Assembly: GCF_001029105.3 (NCBI RefSeq)
Contig: NZ_CP011808.2
Coordinates: 248,001-312,000 of the forward strand
Direction of reading: 5' to 3'
Length of the DNA: 64,000 nt
Source: Pandoraea faecigallinarum
GTDB taxonomy: Bacteria > Pseudomonadota > Gammaproteobacteria > Burkholderiales > Burkholderiaceae
The position numbers and the translations under genes were made by a program. Each line of letters begins with the position of its first letter. Position 1 is the stretch's first letter. Positions 50,248-59,791 of this stretch are shown here, piece by piece. The notes under the pieces are model-generated. The model was not told where the DNA came from. It made no database searches and was given only the letters and a program-made list of their open reading frames with translations.

Positions 50248-51675
50248 GTGGCTCCGCGCATTGCCCAGAGGCGCAAATCTGCGCTGGGTCAGTTCATGAC
50301 GCCTGCGAGTGTGGCGCGCTTTATGGCGAGCCTGTTTCCCCCCAGTACCCTGCAGACCTGTCGCTTGCTGGACCCAGGTGCGGGTGTCGGTGCCCTCTCC
50401 TGCGCCTTCCTCGATCGCTGGCTTGCCGGTGGCTTCGGATTCAAGGCCGTCGAAGCGACGGCTTATGAAGTGGACGCGACGCTGCGCGCACACCTTAGCC
50501 AGCACCTGAGGAGTTACAGTCAGGTCAAGGCCGAAGTTTTCGCCGAGGATTACATCGAACGGGCAAGCGCCGAGGGTGGGCTCGATAAGGGCTACACCCA
50601 CGCGATCCTCAATCCGCCCTACAAGAAGATCAGCAGCCATTCACCCCACCGGCTGGCGCTGCGCTCGGTCGGTATTGAGACGGTGAACCTGTATTCGGCC
50701 TTCGTCGCGCTGGCCGTGGCCCAGGCCGCCCCGGGCGGCCAGATTGTGGCGATTCTCCCGCGCAGCTTTTGCGACGGGCCGTACTACCGCCCGTTCCGTC
50801 ACTTCATTTTTGCGCGGGCCGCCATCTGCCACATACACCTCTTCGGGGCGCGCAACAAGGCATTCAAGGACGATGAGGTGTTGCAAGAGAACGTTATCAT
50901 CCGCCTTGAACGAGGCGGCCAGCAGGGGCCCGTGACGATCACCACGTCGAGCGACGACAGTTTCACCGACCTTGTCACGCACGAGCACCCGTTCGAGCGA
51001 ATCGTGTTGCCGGATGACCCCGAGCAGTTTATCCATGTCCTCACCACAACCGGCAAAAGCGCCATCGAGCGAGCGTCAGCGGTGCGCTATTCGCTGGCTG
51101 ATCTGGGCCTTAAGGTGTCGACCGGGCCCGTGGTGGACTTTCGCGTCAAAGCCCACTTGCGCGACATGCCCGAAGCAGGCACAGCGCCGCTGATCTACCC
51201 CGGACATCTAAGCGGCGCCGTCACGCGGTGGCCCGTGCCGGGCTTGAAAAAGCCGAACGCGATCGTGCGCTGCGCCGAGACGGAAAAGTGGCTGTATCCC
51301 AACGGCTTCTATTGTGTAGTGCGCCGGTTCTCATCGAAAGAAGAGAAGCGCCGCGTGGTGGCGAGCGTGGTAGATCCTGCGGCCTTTGGCAAGCATACCC
51401 GGCTGGGCTTCGAGAACCATGTGAATCTCATTCACGAGGACAAGCGCGGCTTGCCGGAGTTGCTCGCCCGAGGGCTCGCCGTGTTCCTGAATAGCACCGC
51501 CGTGGACGAGAGCTTTCGCCGCTTTAACGGCCACACACAAGTCAACGCCACTGATCTGAAGCTGATGGAGTACCCAAGCCGTGAGGCGCTGATCGGGCTG
51601 GGGACGTGGGCCAAGCAGCACCGCGAAGTCTCCCAAGAAGTGATCGATGCGGAACTCGCGAAATTGACAGCATGA
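50248..51675 (+). CDS. PstI/BsuBI-type adenine-N6 DNA methyltransferase, 5' end displaced
   Basis: This 475-aa methylase would protect CTGCAG sites. Motif X (ALGQFMTPASVARFM, 12-26), motif I (LLDPGAGVGALS, 40-51), motif II (AYEVDATL) and motif IV (ILNPPYKKIS, 120-129) are those of gamma-class adenine methylases. The natural start (49049) has been cut off by IS630 copy 2, so the present start must be a GTG at 50248 or another codon. Motif X is kept, so activity may survive. It overlaps the restriction gene by 4 nt. Confidence 0.85.
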   Translation: MAPRIAQRRKSALGQFMTPASVARFMASLFPPSTLQTCRLLDPGAGVGALSCAFLDRWLAGGFGFKAVEATAYEVDATLRAHLSQHLRSYSQVKAEVFAEDYIERASAEGGLDKGYTHAILNPPYKKISSHSPHRLALRSVGIETVNLYSAFVALAVAQAAPGGQIVAILPRSFCDGPYYRPFRHFIFARAAICHIHLFGARNKAFKDDEVLQENVIIRLERGGQQGPVTITTSSDDSFTDLVTHEHPFERIVLPDDPEQFIHVLTTTGKSAIERASAVRYSLADLGLKVSTGPVVDFRVKAHLRDMPEAGTAPLIYPGHLSGAVTRWPVPGLKKPNAIVRCAETEKWLYPNGFYCVVRRFSSKEEKRRVVASVVDPAAFGKHTRLGFENHVNLIHEDKRGLPELLARGLAVFLNSTAVDESFRRFNGHTQVNATDLKLMEYPSREALIGLGTWAKQHREVSQEVIDAELAKLTA

Positions 51676-52628
51676 CCGACAAGGAAAATGACCACATCGA
51701 GGCCGCCCACCAGATCATCATTTCCCTGGGCTTACCCCGGGCGCAGCAAAACGAGCGCTCAGCCCTCGCGCTGCTGGCGCTGCTGAACCTCACGCCAGAC
51801 AAGACGTGGGCTGATGCAGGAAACCCACTTGTCGGCATCACCCCCCTCATGGATTGGGCCCGCGAGCACTACGGCAAGGGGTACGCGCCGAACACGCGCG
51901 AGACCTTCCGCCGCCAGACCTTGCACCAGTTCTGCGACGCTGGCGTGGCGCGCTACAACCCGGATAAACCCGACCGTGCGGTCAACAGCCCCAAGGCCGT
52001 CTATCAAATTGAACCCGCCGCGCTCAAGCTGCTGCGCAGCTTTGGCAGCGAACGGTGGCACGCCAACCTCACCGCCTATCTGGCCGGGCGCGAAACGCTG
52101 GTGGCCAAGTACGCGAAGATGCGCACGCAGACCCGCATCCCTGTTGAGGTTGCTCCAGGCAAGGCAATCACGCTCAGTCCTGGCGAACATAGCGAACTGA
52201 TCCGAGCCATCATTGAGGACTTCGCGCCTCGCTTTGCGCCCGGTAGCGTGCTGGTCTATGCCGGGGACACCGGTCATAAATGGGGCTACTTCGACGCGGC
52301 GCTGCTCGCCGAGCTGGGCGTGACTGTGGACGCGCACGGCAAGATGCCCGATGTGGTGTTGCACTTCACCGAGAACAATTGGCTGCTCCTGGTGGAGTCC
52401 GTCACCAGTCACGGCCCGGTCGATGGCAAGCGCCACGCCGAACTCGCCAGACTCTTCGCGGATTCCAAGGCCGGGCTGGTGTTTGTGACGGCCTTCCCGA
52501 ATCGCGCCGTCATGGGCCGATATCTCGGCGACATCGCATGGGAGACGGAGGTATGGGTGGCCGATGCGCCATCGCACCTGATTCACTTCAACGGTGTGCG
52601 CTTTCTCGGCCCCTACGCAAGCCAATAG
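51672..52628 (+). CDS. BsuBI/PstI-family type II restriction endonuclease
   Basis: This 318-aa protein matches the family in length (about 320) and has its C-terminal catalytic block VYAGDTGHKWGYFDAALL, GKMPDVVLHFTENNWLLLVE and SVTSHGPVDGKRHAEL, with the acidic residues of the PD-ExK-like fold. The N-terminal part (DKTWADAGNPLVGITPLMDW, GYAPNTRETFRRQTLHQF) is the usual winged-helix region. The expected target is CTGCAG. The ATG at 51672 overlaps the methylase stop (ATGA). The gene appears complete; an IS6 fragment starts 17 bp downstream. Confidence 0.92.
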   Translation: MTDKENDHIEAAHQIIISLGLPRAQQNERSALALLALLNLTPDKTWADAGNPLVGITPLMDWAREHYGKGYAPNTRETFRRQTLHQFCDAGVARYNPDKPDRAVNSPKAVYQIEPAALKLLRSFGSERWHANLTAYLAGRETLVAKYAKMRTQTRIPVEVAPGKAITLSPGEHSELIRAIIEDFAPRFAPGSVLVYAGDTGHKWGYFDAALLAELGVTVDAHGKMPDVVLHFTENNWLLLVESVTSHGPVDGKRHAELARLFADSKAGLVFVTAFPNRAVMGRYLGDIAWETEVWVADAPSHLIHFNGVRFLGPYASQ

Positions 52629-52644
52629 CGTCCGGGGGCCAAGC

Positions 52645-52817
52645 GGTTTCCAGAATTTCCGTTGTGCCCGCATCGTCCTGGGCGGCATCGAGACCATGCA
52701 CATGAGTCGCAAGGGGCAGATGCTTGCCTCCCCTGCTGAGCAATTCTATGCGTTGGTCGCGTAAAAACCAATGCGCCCCTGGCTTCGCTTCGGCGTAACT
52801 TCGTTATCGCGACTGAA
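52645..52817 (+). mobile_element. IS6-family group 1, 3' fragment E
   Basis: This matches the 3' end of the IS6 transposase and terminal repeat (CCAGAATTTCCGTTGTGCCC to TTCGTTATCGCGAC), here on the plus strand. An internal deletion removes a few codons of the tail (GQMLASPAEQFYALVA in place of GQMLAPKGRRASPAEQF). Confidence 0.85.
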
Positions 52818-52819
52818 CT

Positions 52820-52846
52820 CCTTGGCGATGCCTGCGAGCAAGGGCT
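52820..52846 (-). mobile_element. IS6-family group 1, fragment G (left part)
   Basis: CTTGGCGATGCCTGCGAGCA and the following bases match the transposase 5' region of copy A. The fragment resumes at 55937 after IS66, which inserted into it. Confidence 0.7.
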
Positions 52847-52938
52847 TAATTGGCGTAAGCGAGTCCCGAGCACCGTCTCGACGGTCGGAGGATAAATTGC
52901 CAGAGTAGAGCCCACCACTTCAAGTAGCGGGGACTACT

Positions 52939-53325
52939 TTGACCACAGAGGCACCGAAGAGAATCGGCCGCAAAGGCGTGCCGAATCATCCCATCGAATT
53001 CCGTCGGCAACTGGCAACGCTCGCCTGTGAGCCTGGCGTGTCGGTCGCACGCTTAGCGATGGAACACGGCCTGAACGCGAACCTGGTCTTCAAATGGCGC
53101 CGTTCGTTGCGCGCTGGCGAATATGATTCGATGAGCCTGCTGCCGGTCAAAGTGGAAACGCCAGCGACCGAGATCGCACTACCGGCGCCGACGCCAGTGC
53201 CGAGACCCGCGCCGACCGGCACCATCGAAATCAGCGTTGGCCATGCCCGCGTACGCATTGACGGCGTGCCCGATGAGAGCACGTTGACGCTGGTGCTTCG
53301 ACTGTTGCGCGGCGGATCTGCATGA
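52939..53325 (+). CDS. tnpA: IS66 TnpA
   Basis: This protein of about 128 aa has the TnpA helix-turn-helix ([20 protein letters not shown] then [12 protein letters not shown]) and an alanine- and proline-rich middle. The likely start is TTG at 52939. It overlaps tnpB by 4 nt. It is needed with TnpB for IS66 transposition. Confidence 0.9.
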   Translation: MTTEAPKRIGRKGVPNHPIEFRRQLATLACEPGVSVARLAMEHGLNANLVFKWRRSLRAGEYDSMSLLPVKVETPATEIALPAPTPVPRPAPTGTIEISVGHARVRIDGVPDESTLTLVLRLLRGGSA

Positions 53326-53669
53326 TCGGCCTGCCCAGTCGCACGCGAGTCTGGCTGGCAGCAGGCGTGACCGACATGCGCTGCGGTTTCAACATGTTGG
53401 CGGCCAAGGTCCAGACCATATTGGAGCGAGATCCGTTCAGCGGTCACGTGTTTGTGTTCCGGGGCCGGCGCGGCGACCTGGTCAAGGTGCTGTGGTGGAG
53501 CGGCGATGGTATGTGCCTGCTGATGAAGCGGCTTGAGCGCGGTCGTTTCGTCTGGCCGCGCGCTGATGGCGGCGTGGTCTGCCTGAGCCAAGCCCAGCTG
53601 TCGATGCTGCTCGAAGGCATCGATTGGCGGCAGCCGGTCCGCACCACTGAACCGAGTTCAGCGTTGTAA
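53322..53669 (+). CDS. tnpB: IS66 TnpB
   Basis: This 115-aa protein has the conserved TnpB core ([52 protein letters not shown]). It is an accessory factor of unknown biochemistry and is translationally coupled to tnpA. Confidence 0.93.
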   Translation: MIGLPSRTRVWLAAGVTDMRCGFNMLAAKVQTILERDPFSGHVFVFRGRRGDLVKVLWWSGDGMCLLMKRLERGRFVWPRADGGVVCLSQAQLSMLLEGIDWRQPVRTTEPSSAL

Positions 53670-53698
53670 ACCATCCAGCGCCCGCGTAAACTGCGGGC

Positions 53699-55261
53699 AT
53701 GACCACGGCGAACACCTATCCGGACGATATCGACGCGCTCAAAGCTTTGTTGCGTGAGCGCGATGCACATATCGGCCATCTGGAAGACCTGGTCGAATCG
53801 CACGAAGCTGTGGTGGCGACAGGCAAGGCCGAGATCGAACACCTGAAGCTGCTGATCGCGAAGCTGCGCCGCATGGCGTTCGGACGCAGTTCCGAGAAAC
53901 TGGATCGCCAGATCGAACAGCTCGAATTAAAACTGGAAGATCTCGAGGCCGATGAAGGCGCCACACCCATCGAACTGCCGAAGACGCCGCGCACAGCGGC
54001 AGAGCAGATCCAGCGCAAGCCACTGCCGGACCATTTGCCGCGAGAAGTGCTGACGCATCTGCCTGAGTCAGGCAAAACCTGCACGGCCTGCGGTGCCACC
54101 ATGAAGTTGCTCGGCGAAGACTTCTCCGAGCAACTCGAATACATCCCCGCCAGCTTCCGCGTGGTTCGTCATGTGCGGCCAAAGCTGGCTTGCGCATGCT
54201 GTGATCATATCGCCCAGGCACCCGCGCCGAGCCGCCCGATTGAACGTGGCCTGGCCGGCCCCGGCCTGCTGGCGCATGTGTTGGTGGCGAAGTTCGCAGA
54301 CCACCTGCCGCTATATCGTCAATCCGTGATCTATGCACGCGAAGGCGTGGAACTGGATCGCTCGCTGCTGGCGAAATGGGTGGGCCACGGTGCGAACCTG
54401 CTGCAACCGTTGGTCGAGGCACTGCGCCGACACGTGATGGCGGCCACGAAATTGCATGCCGACGATACCCCGGTGCCGGTGCTCGCTCCCGGCAACGGCA
54501 AGACGAAGACGGGACGGTTGTGGGTCTATGTGCGCGATGACCGGAACTCGGGCGACATCACGGCGCCCGTAGTCTGGTTCACCTACACCCCGGACCGCAA
54601 GGGCGAGCATCCGCAGCAGCACCTGACCAAGTTCAAAGGCACGCTTCAGGCCGATGCCTATGGCGGCTACCAGAAGATTTACGAGCGCGGCGATGTCGTC
54701 GAAGCTGCGTGCTGGGCGCATGCGCGGCGCAAGTTCTACGACCTGCATGCCGCACGGCCGAATGCCCTGAATACCGAGGCGCTGGAGCGCATCGGCGCGC
54801 TGTACCGCATTGAAGACGAGATCCGGGGCCAACCGCTCGATGCCCGGCAGGTCCGTCGGCAAACGCATGCCAGACCACGGCTCGACGAACTCTACGCATG
54901 GCTAACCACCATGTCGGGAACGCTCTCGCGCAAATCCGACACGAGCCAGGCGATCCGGTATGCCCTGAACCGGTGGACGGCGTTGACGCGCTATTGCGAT
55001 GACGGACACCTTGAAATCGACAATCTGCCTGCCGAGCGGGCGCTACGCGGTGTGGCTGTCGGCCGTCGCAACTACCTGTTTGCAGGCGCGGACTCGGGCG
55101 GCGAACGGGCCGCGGCGATCTACAGCCTGATTGGCTCGGCCAAGCTCAACGGCATCGACCCCGAGGCGTATCTGCGTCATGTGCTCGGGCGCATCGCGGA
55201 TCACCCGATCAACCGGATCGAAGAATTACTGCCCTGGATGGTGACCATTCCCGTACAGTGA
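53699..55261 (+). CDS. tnpC: IS66 transposase TnpC
   Basis: This 520-aa protein has an N-terminal leucine-rich helix (RDAHIGHLEDLVESHEAVVA), a zinc finger (CTACGATMKL to LACACC), and the DDE core with KLHADDTPVPVLAPGNGKT, LQADAYGGYQKIYE and NLPAERALRGVAVGRRNYLF. It is intact. Confidence 0.94.
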   Translation: MTTANTYPDDIDALKALLRERDAHIGHLEDLVESHEAVVATGKAEIEHLKLLIAKLRRMAFGRSSEKLDRQIEQLELKLEDLEADEGATPIELPKTPRTAAEQIQRKPLPDHLPREVLTHLPESGKTCTACGATMKLLGEDFSEQLEYIPASFRVVRHVRPKLACACCDHIAQAPAPSRPIERGLAGPGLLAHVLVAKFADHLPLYRQSVIYAREGVELDRSLLAKWVGHGANLLQPLVEALRRHVMAATKLHADDTPVPVLAPGNGKTKTGRLWVYVRDDRNSGDITAPVVWFTYTPDRKGEHPQQHLTKFKGTLQADAYGGYQKIYERGDVVEAACWAHARRKFYDLHAARPNALNTEALERIGALYRIEDEIRGQPLDARQVRRQTHARPRLDELYAWLTTMSGTLSRKSDTSQAIRYALNRWTALTRYCDDGHLEIDNLPAERALRGVAVGRRNYLFAGADSGGERAAAIYSLIGSAKLNGIDPEAYLRHVLGRIADHPINRIEELLPWMVTIPVQ

Positions 55262-55300
55262 AGGGATAATGCCATCGACATTCCAGATACCGGAGATCAG

Positions 55301-55897
55301 ATGGCCAAGTCGTTCCAGCGTTATACCCTGCACGTGCAATTGCTGCATATCGAGCCGCCCATCTGGCGTCGCGTCACGGTCGAGGGCCCCGACACCCTGC
55401 GCAAACTACATCACATCCTGCAAGCCGCCTTCGGCTGGGAAGACACCCATCTCCACGACTTCCTGATCGACGGCAAGACGTATGCCCAGCTCGATATAGA
55501 CGCAGGACTGGAGTTCATGGACCTGACCAAGACGTTTGATGACCGGAAAGCCAAACTGAATAGAGTGCTCCGGCCTGACTCGCACATCATTTACCAATAT
55601 GACTTCGGTGACGGTTGGTATCACCAGATCGTCGTCGAAGACATTGAAACGATTGAAGGCGAATCATGGGGCGAGTCCAGGGTTCTCGATGGCGCGCGTG
55701 CCTGCCCGCCCGAAGATGTCGGTGGTCCGCCCGGATATGAAGTGTTCCTGAGTACCTTGCGCGATAACCCGGACAGCGAGGAAGCCACACACTACCGCCA
55801 GTGGGTTGGTCCAGGGTTCGATTCAGAGCGACTCGATATACGTGCTGCCAATGCAGCATTGATGCGACTGGCGGCCAATCGATGGGGGAATCGATAG
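55301..55897 (+). CDS. pRiA4b ORF-3-like passenger protein of IS66
   Basis: This 198-aa protein has YTLHVQLLHIEPPIWRRVTV, LHHILQAAFGWEDTHLHDF, YQYDFGDGWYHQIVVEDIE and ACPPEDVGGPPGYEVFLSTL, the signature of the plasmid pRiA4b ORF-3 family, often carried by IS66 and IS1096 elements. Its role in the element is unknown. It lies inside the IS66 ends. Confidence 0.9.
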   Translation: MAKSFQRYTLHVQLLHIEPPIWRRVTVEGPDTLRKLHHILQAAFGWEDTHLHDFLIDGKTYAQLDIDAGLEFMDLTKTFDDRKAKLNRVLRPDSHIIYQYDFGDGWYHQIVVEDIETIEGESWGESRVLDGARACPPEDVGGPPGYEVFLSTLRDNPDSEEATHYRQWVGPGFDSERLDIRAANAALMRLAANRWGNR

Positions 55898-55936
55898 CCC
55901 GTCAAGACGGCTTGGGGGACACGCTTACTAATTGGC

Positions 55937-55964
55937 GGTGTGGCTGCGCGCTTCATCGACTGGG
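55937..55964 (-). mobile_element. IS6-family group 1, fragment G (right part)
   Basis: TGTGGCTGCGCGCTTCATCG and the following bases continue the IS6 segment at 52820-52846 once IS66 and one TAATTGGC are removed. It ends at the IS21 copy 3 terminal repeat at 55965. Confidence 0.75.
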
Positions 55965-56433
55965 TGTCTAGCGTCAATTAGATTTGCCGGTGACGACACC
56001 TAGAATTGCCGCCCTATGCCGGCTCCGCAGCGTTGTCGGAGCCCGCTTGTTTTGTGGCAGCGACGTTAGCCCGGTAGCTCTCCACGTCCACGAGATCGAG
56101 CACGACGCGGTGGTGCACGACACGATCAATTGCCACCATGGTCGTCATCGGATCCTTAAAAATGCGCTCCCACTCCGAGAACACCAGGTTGGTGGTGATC
56201 ACCACGCTGCGTCGCTCGTAGCGCTCGGCCAGTAGCGTGAACAGCACTTCCATTCCGTCGCGGTCGTGCTGGACGTAGCCGATGTCATCGAGAATGAGAC
56301 ACTCGAAGCGATCGAGCTTGGCCAGTTCCTGCGGCAGGCGCAGATCCCGTTTGGCGGCCAACAGGCGCTGCACGAGGGCTGCGGTCGGAGAGAACAGTAC
56401 CGGGCAACCAAGTTCGACCAGGGTGTGTCCTAA
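55965..56433 (-). mobile_element. IS21-family copy 3, 3' fragment with istB end
   Basis: It begins with the terminal repeat TGTCTAGCGTCAATTAG at 55965 and contains the last 140 codons of istB on the minus strand (HTLVELGCPVLFSPTAALVQ, CLILDDIGYVQHDRDGMEVL). It is cut at 56433 by IS5 copy 2. It shows the istB sequence without the 7-bp duplication found in copy 2. Confidence 0.9.
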
Positions 56434-57347
56434 GAGGCCAGTTCAAAAATCGTGAGAGGGGCTGTTAACTTTCGAGGCGACCTGTCAAGCTCAGGTATCC
56501 AGCCAACGGGGACTGAGGGAATGCAAGCGCCGATCATTGACGACGATTTGTGGCAACTGATCGAATCGTTACTGCCAGAGGTGAAGCCTCGCGCGAAAAG
56601 CGATCCTGGTCGCCCGCGCGTGCCCGATCGAGCAGCACTCGATGGCATCTTGTTCGTGCTCAAGACCGGCATTCGCTGGAACCATTTGCCGACCCGCCTG
56701 GGCTTCGGTTCAGGAGCCACTTGCTGGCGACGATTGAACGCCTGGCAGAAGGCCGGCGTATGGGAGCAGCTACACGAGTTACTGCTGGACAAACTGCGCG
56801 CAGCTGGCCAAATCGATCTCTCACATGCCGCCGTCGATTCGTCGTCGGTGCGTGCTGTTGGGGCGGGCGAAAAACTGGCCCGAACCCCACGGATAGGGCG
56901 CGACCCGGTTCCAAGCACCACCTCCTCGTAGACGCCAACGGTATCCCAATCGTCGCGATCCTCACCGGCGCGAACGCCGCCGACGTCACACAGCTGCTGC
57001 GCCTCGTTGACGAGATTGCACCGATTCGCGGTGTTCGCGGCCGCCCGCTTCAGAAGCCCGGTATCGTCCATGCCGATCGCGGCTACGATTCCACCCGGCA
57101 CCGGCGCGCACTGCGCGAGCGAGGCATCAAACCTATGATCGCCAAGCGTCGGGCCGAACACGGCAGCGGGCTGGGCAAATATCGTTGGCTCGTTGAGCGC
57201 ACCCACTCCTGGCTCCATCGTTTCCGGCGGCTTCGCATCCGCTTCGATGGGCGCGCCGATATTCACGAAGCATTCCTCAAACTCGGCTGTTCTCTCGTCT
57301 GCTGGAACATCCTCAGAAACACTCAACTGACTTTTTGAACTGGCCTC
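56434..57347 (+). mobile_element. IS5-family element, copy 2 (complete)
   Basis: The ends GAGGCCAGTTCAAAAA (56434-56449) and TTTTTGAACTGGCCTC (57332-57347) are exact inverted repeats flanked by TAA on both sides (56431-56433 and 57348-57350). It is 914 bp long. Confidence 0.93.
56521..57338 (+). CDS. IS5-family transposase made by frameshifting, copy 2
   Basis: OrfA starts MQAPIIDDDLWQLIESLLPE at 56521 and contains HAAVDSSSVRAVGAGEK; its own frame ends at 56931. OrfB continues in the next frame with KTGPNPTDRARPGSKHHLLV, VHADRGYDSTRHR and YRWLVERTHSWLHRFRRLRI to 57338. The organisation equals the copy at 41605-42416. It is probably active. Confidence 0.9.
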
Positions 57348-57379
57348 TAAGGGTCCGTGCGGGGGGCATCGCAACGCCC

Positions 57380-59506
57380 TTACGAAAAAATCTGTCGAAC
57401 CCGGGAAATGAGGGAGGTAAAGAGGTTCGTGGGGGCGGCAATTGGCCTGACGTGTGGCACCACCGGCGCCGGCAGGCGCTCGGGGCCGGCTTGTCGGGCG
57501 CCAGCCCCTGCGCCCACAGAACCTGCGTCTACACGGGGTTCCGCCTTCGCTTCCGCGTCCGTCAGCAGATCATATGCGGATTGTCCGCGCAGCAGATCCC
57601 CCGGTCGCAGCGGGCGGCCCAGCACGATGTGGTTGGTGCCGAACTTGATCATGTTTTCGGCCGCCTCCACGGTCATGAGATCCCAGCTCGGTGGGTCCTC
57701 GTTGTTTTTGCGGATCAGGCACCACTCCACGTCCTGCTTCACGTCGAAGGTGACCAATGTCACGGGGCACGAGGACAGATTGAAGTAAATCCTGTGCTTA
57801 CCAATTTTGAAGCCGGTCTCAGCAGACAAGTCGGACTCGTGCTCTGCGATTACATTGATGATAAGCCGATTCAGCGTTTCATCGGGCTTCTGGGCGTTAA
57901 AGGCGTCTCTGACGACCGGGTCCGCGCTCCGGACCGGCTTATAAGCCTCCGCCTGCGCCCGCCCCATCAACACCATGACGCGTTCACCCTCATCGGGCAG
58001 CCCGGCCCTCCTAAAGTATTCTGCGGCTTCCTCGTAGTGGTAGGCGGCACGCTCGTGATCGCCTGCCTCACTAGCGCGCCCGCCGTCGGACGCCTGCCGC
58101 GCCGCAGCCGTCTGATAGGCGACGGTGATCCTCTCAAGAACGGCGGTAGCCTGCACGTGCAGACCCGCCTTCTTCAAGGCATCCGCAGCGTCCTTGTACG
58201 CGATTTCGGCAATCTCCGGACTGCGAGAATGCTCGGCTCTGCGCACGTAGAGGTTTGCGGCCGTCAGATAGGCCGCGTTGGCCTGCTCGCGGGCGGCGTC
58301 GGCCTGCGCGTCCAAACCAAGCGCCGTATAGAGGTCCGCGGCCGCCGCATAGGCGTCTGCAATCCACCCATACTTGGTGGCGGACGGATCGGGGGCCGCC
58401 CTCTCCCTCTTCAGAACAGCGTCTGCATACGTTACCCACGCGTCTGCGGCCTGCCCGGGCTGATTTTCCGCCGCACATGCTTTTGCCACGGACCTTAAGG
58501 CGTTTGCGGCCAAGTCGGGCTCTTGCGCCAGCGCATAGACGCGTGCGGCATTGCGGAAGGCGTCGATGACCGCTGCCAGGCCCAGCGCCTTGTTATGGGC
58601 CACATTGTCGTAGACCTTTGCGGGCGACTTCAGGAGCTCGGTCGCCATTTCACTTTGCGGATTGATTTTGGAGTGGATCGCCGCAGCGTCTTCGAGGGCG
58701 CGTCCAGCCAGCAAATCCTGGCGCCTATTGAGATGCTCTTTTGCGAGTCGCACGTAGGAATCCACAATTTTCCCGTGAGCGTGTTTGGCCCAACTGCCCG
58801 ACCCGGCCTTTTCGAAGGCGATCTTGGCGCTCTGGTAGGCATAGGTGGACTGCGCGTGGCGATTCGTCGTTTCGGCCGCCTCCCCGCGGAAATGCTCGGG
58901 CCACGCATACCTTGCGATCTCCGTGTAGGCGTGTCCAGCCAACTTGTAGGCCGCTTTGGCCTGGTCCTCCAGGCCAAGCCTCTGGCACGCCTCTGCATAC
59001 GTCTCGTAGGCCTCTGCGGCCTGAGCGAAGCACCGTGCGACGTTCACGGACTCTTTCCGATTGATAGATACATAGCCGGCGATCAGAGCCCTGTCGTGTT
59101 CCGCGAGGAATTCCGAAAACTCGTTTATTCCCGAGCCGCCGGCCACGGTTTGCAGCAGATCCGTTTGCCCTGTGGCCGAGAGCGCGTTAATCAACGTCAT
59201 CTGTGCCGATGCGCGTTCCAGCGGGATGAACTGCGTTGTCTTTTGCGCCTGGCCGGCGCGCGCGTACAGGGCCAGCGCCATGAAGGCGGCCACCTTCGCA
59301 GCTTTATTACCGCCCGTAAGCACCCGGTCGAGGAAGCGCTCCAGCGCTCCCATATGGGTCAACTCCGCAAACGCGTCCCTGACGGAGTCACGACTTTCGA
59401 AATCCACTCTGTCGAGCACGACCTCGCACTTATTGAGGTTTTTGTCGGCAACGAACGAGGAGCCATGCGTGTAGTGGCGGGTTTTGAGATTGTTATCGAC
59501 AGGCAT
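57380..59506 (-). CDS. Large TPR/SNAP-like repeat protein, candidate effector
   Basis: This 708-aa protein is built mainly of helical repeats of TPR type between about residues 150 and 540 (AAEAYETYAEACQRLGLEDQ, ADAYAAAADLYTALGLDAQA, AAYHYEEAAEYFRRAGLPDE), resembling the alpha-SNAP fold. A C-terminal domain (580-660) has FKIGKHRIYFNLSSCPVTLV and RPLRPGDLLRGQSAYDLL, then a low-complexity linker and a short tail RVRQIFS. No signal peptide or clear ribosome site is visible. A C-terminal stub of a paralog lies upstream on the same strand. A role in binding host proteins is an inference. Confidence 0.65.
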   Translation of the reverse strand: MPVDNNLKTRHYTHGSSFVADKNLNKCEVVLDRVDFESRDSVRDAFAELTHMGALERFLDRVLTGGNKAAKVAAFMALALYARAGQAQKTTQFIPLERASAQMTLINALSATGQTDLLQTVAGGSGINEFSEFLAEHDRALIAGYVSINRKESVNVARCFAQAAEAYETYAEACQRLGLEDQAKAAYKLAGHAYTEIARYAWPEHFRGEAAETTNRHAQSTYAYQSAKIAFEKAGSGSWAKHAHGKIVDSYVRLAKEHLNRRQDLLAGRALEDAAAIHSKINPQSEMATELLKSPAKVYDNVAHNKALGLAAVIDAFRNAARVYALAQEPDLAANALRSVAKACAAENQPGQAADAWVTYADAVLKRERAAPDPSATKYGWIADAYAAAADLYTALGLDAQADAAREQANAAYLTAANLYVRRAEHSRSPEIAEIAYKDAADALKKAGLHVQATAVLERITVAYQTAAARQASDGGRASEAGDHERAAYHYEEAAEYFRRAGLPDEGERVMVLMGRAQAEAYKPVRSADPVVRDAFNAQKPDETLNRLIINVIAEHESDLSAETGFKIGKHRIYFNLSSCPVTLVTFDVKQDVEWCLIRKNNEDPPSWDLMTVEAAENMIKFGTNHIVLGRPLRPGDLLRGQSAYDLLTDAEAKAEPRVDAGSVGAGAGARQAGPERLPAPVVPHVRPIAAPTNLFTSLISRVRQIFS

Positions 59507-59791
59507 CAGAACGCTTCAGGAACGGGCATCAGCGACGCGGGTTATCACGACAAGGAACGACAGATGACCGCCCCTGGTGCGGGCGGCGACAAAATGACGG
59601 CGAAAGCAGACGAGCGCGCACACAGGATGCCCGGCATGAACGCGGCAGACGTTTGGCGGTGATTGTGAGGGTTGCAGGCGAAGCCGCTCTCAGGCGAACA
59701 CCTGATATGGCGTTGCCATGATGCCGCACGCGCCGCCCTGCGCGTTCTGCGCGGACAAAAGCAGTGCCCCGGCTGCCAACAGACCTCGCAC
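59507..59791. other. Intergenic region between tandem TPR paralogs
   Basis: These 285 bp should hold the promoter of the 708-aa gene. I see no supported gene and no clear promoter boxes. Confidence 0.35.

Larger units (their letters stand above)
52855..55928 (+). mobile_element. IS66-family element, copy 1 (complete)
   Basis: The ends GTAAGCGAGTCCC (52855 onward) and GGGACACGCTTAC (ending 55928) are inverted repeats with one mismatch. A perfect 8-bp target duplication TAATTGGC lies at 52847-52854 and 55929-55936. It carries tnpA, tnpB, tnpC and one passenger gene in 3074 bp. Confidence 0.94.

Noticed and set aside
58523..59662. 379-codon plus-strand frame opposite the TPR gene
   Set aside because: The TPR frame on the minus strand shows regular helical repeats and a paralogous stub; this frame shows neither.
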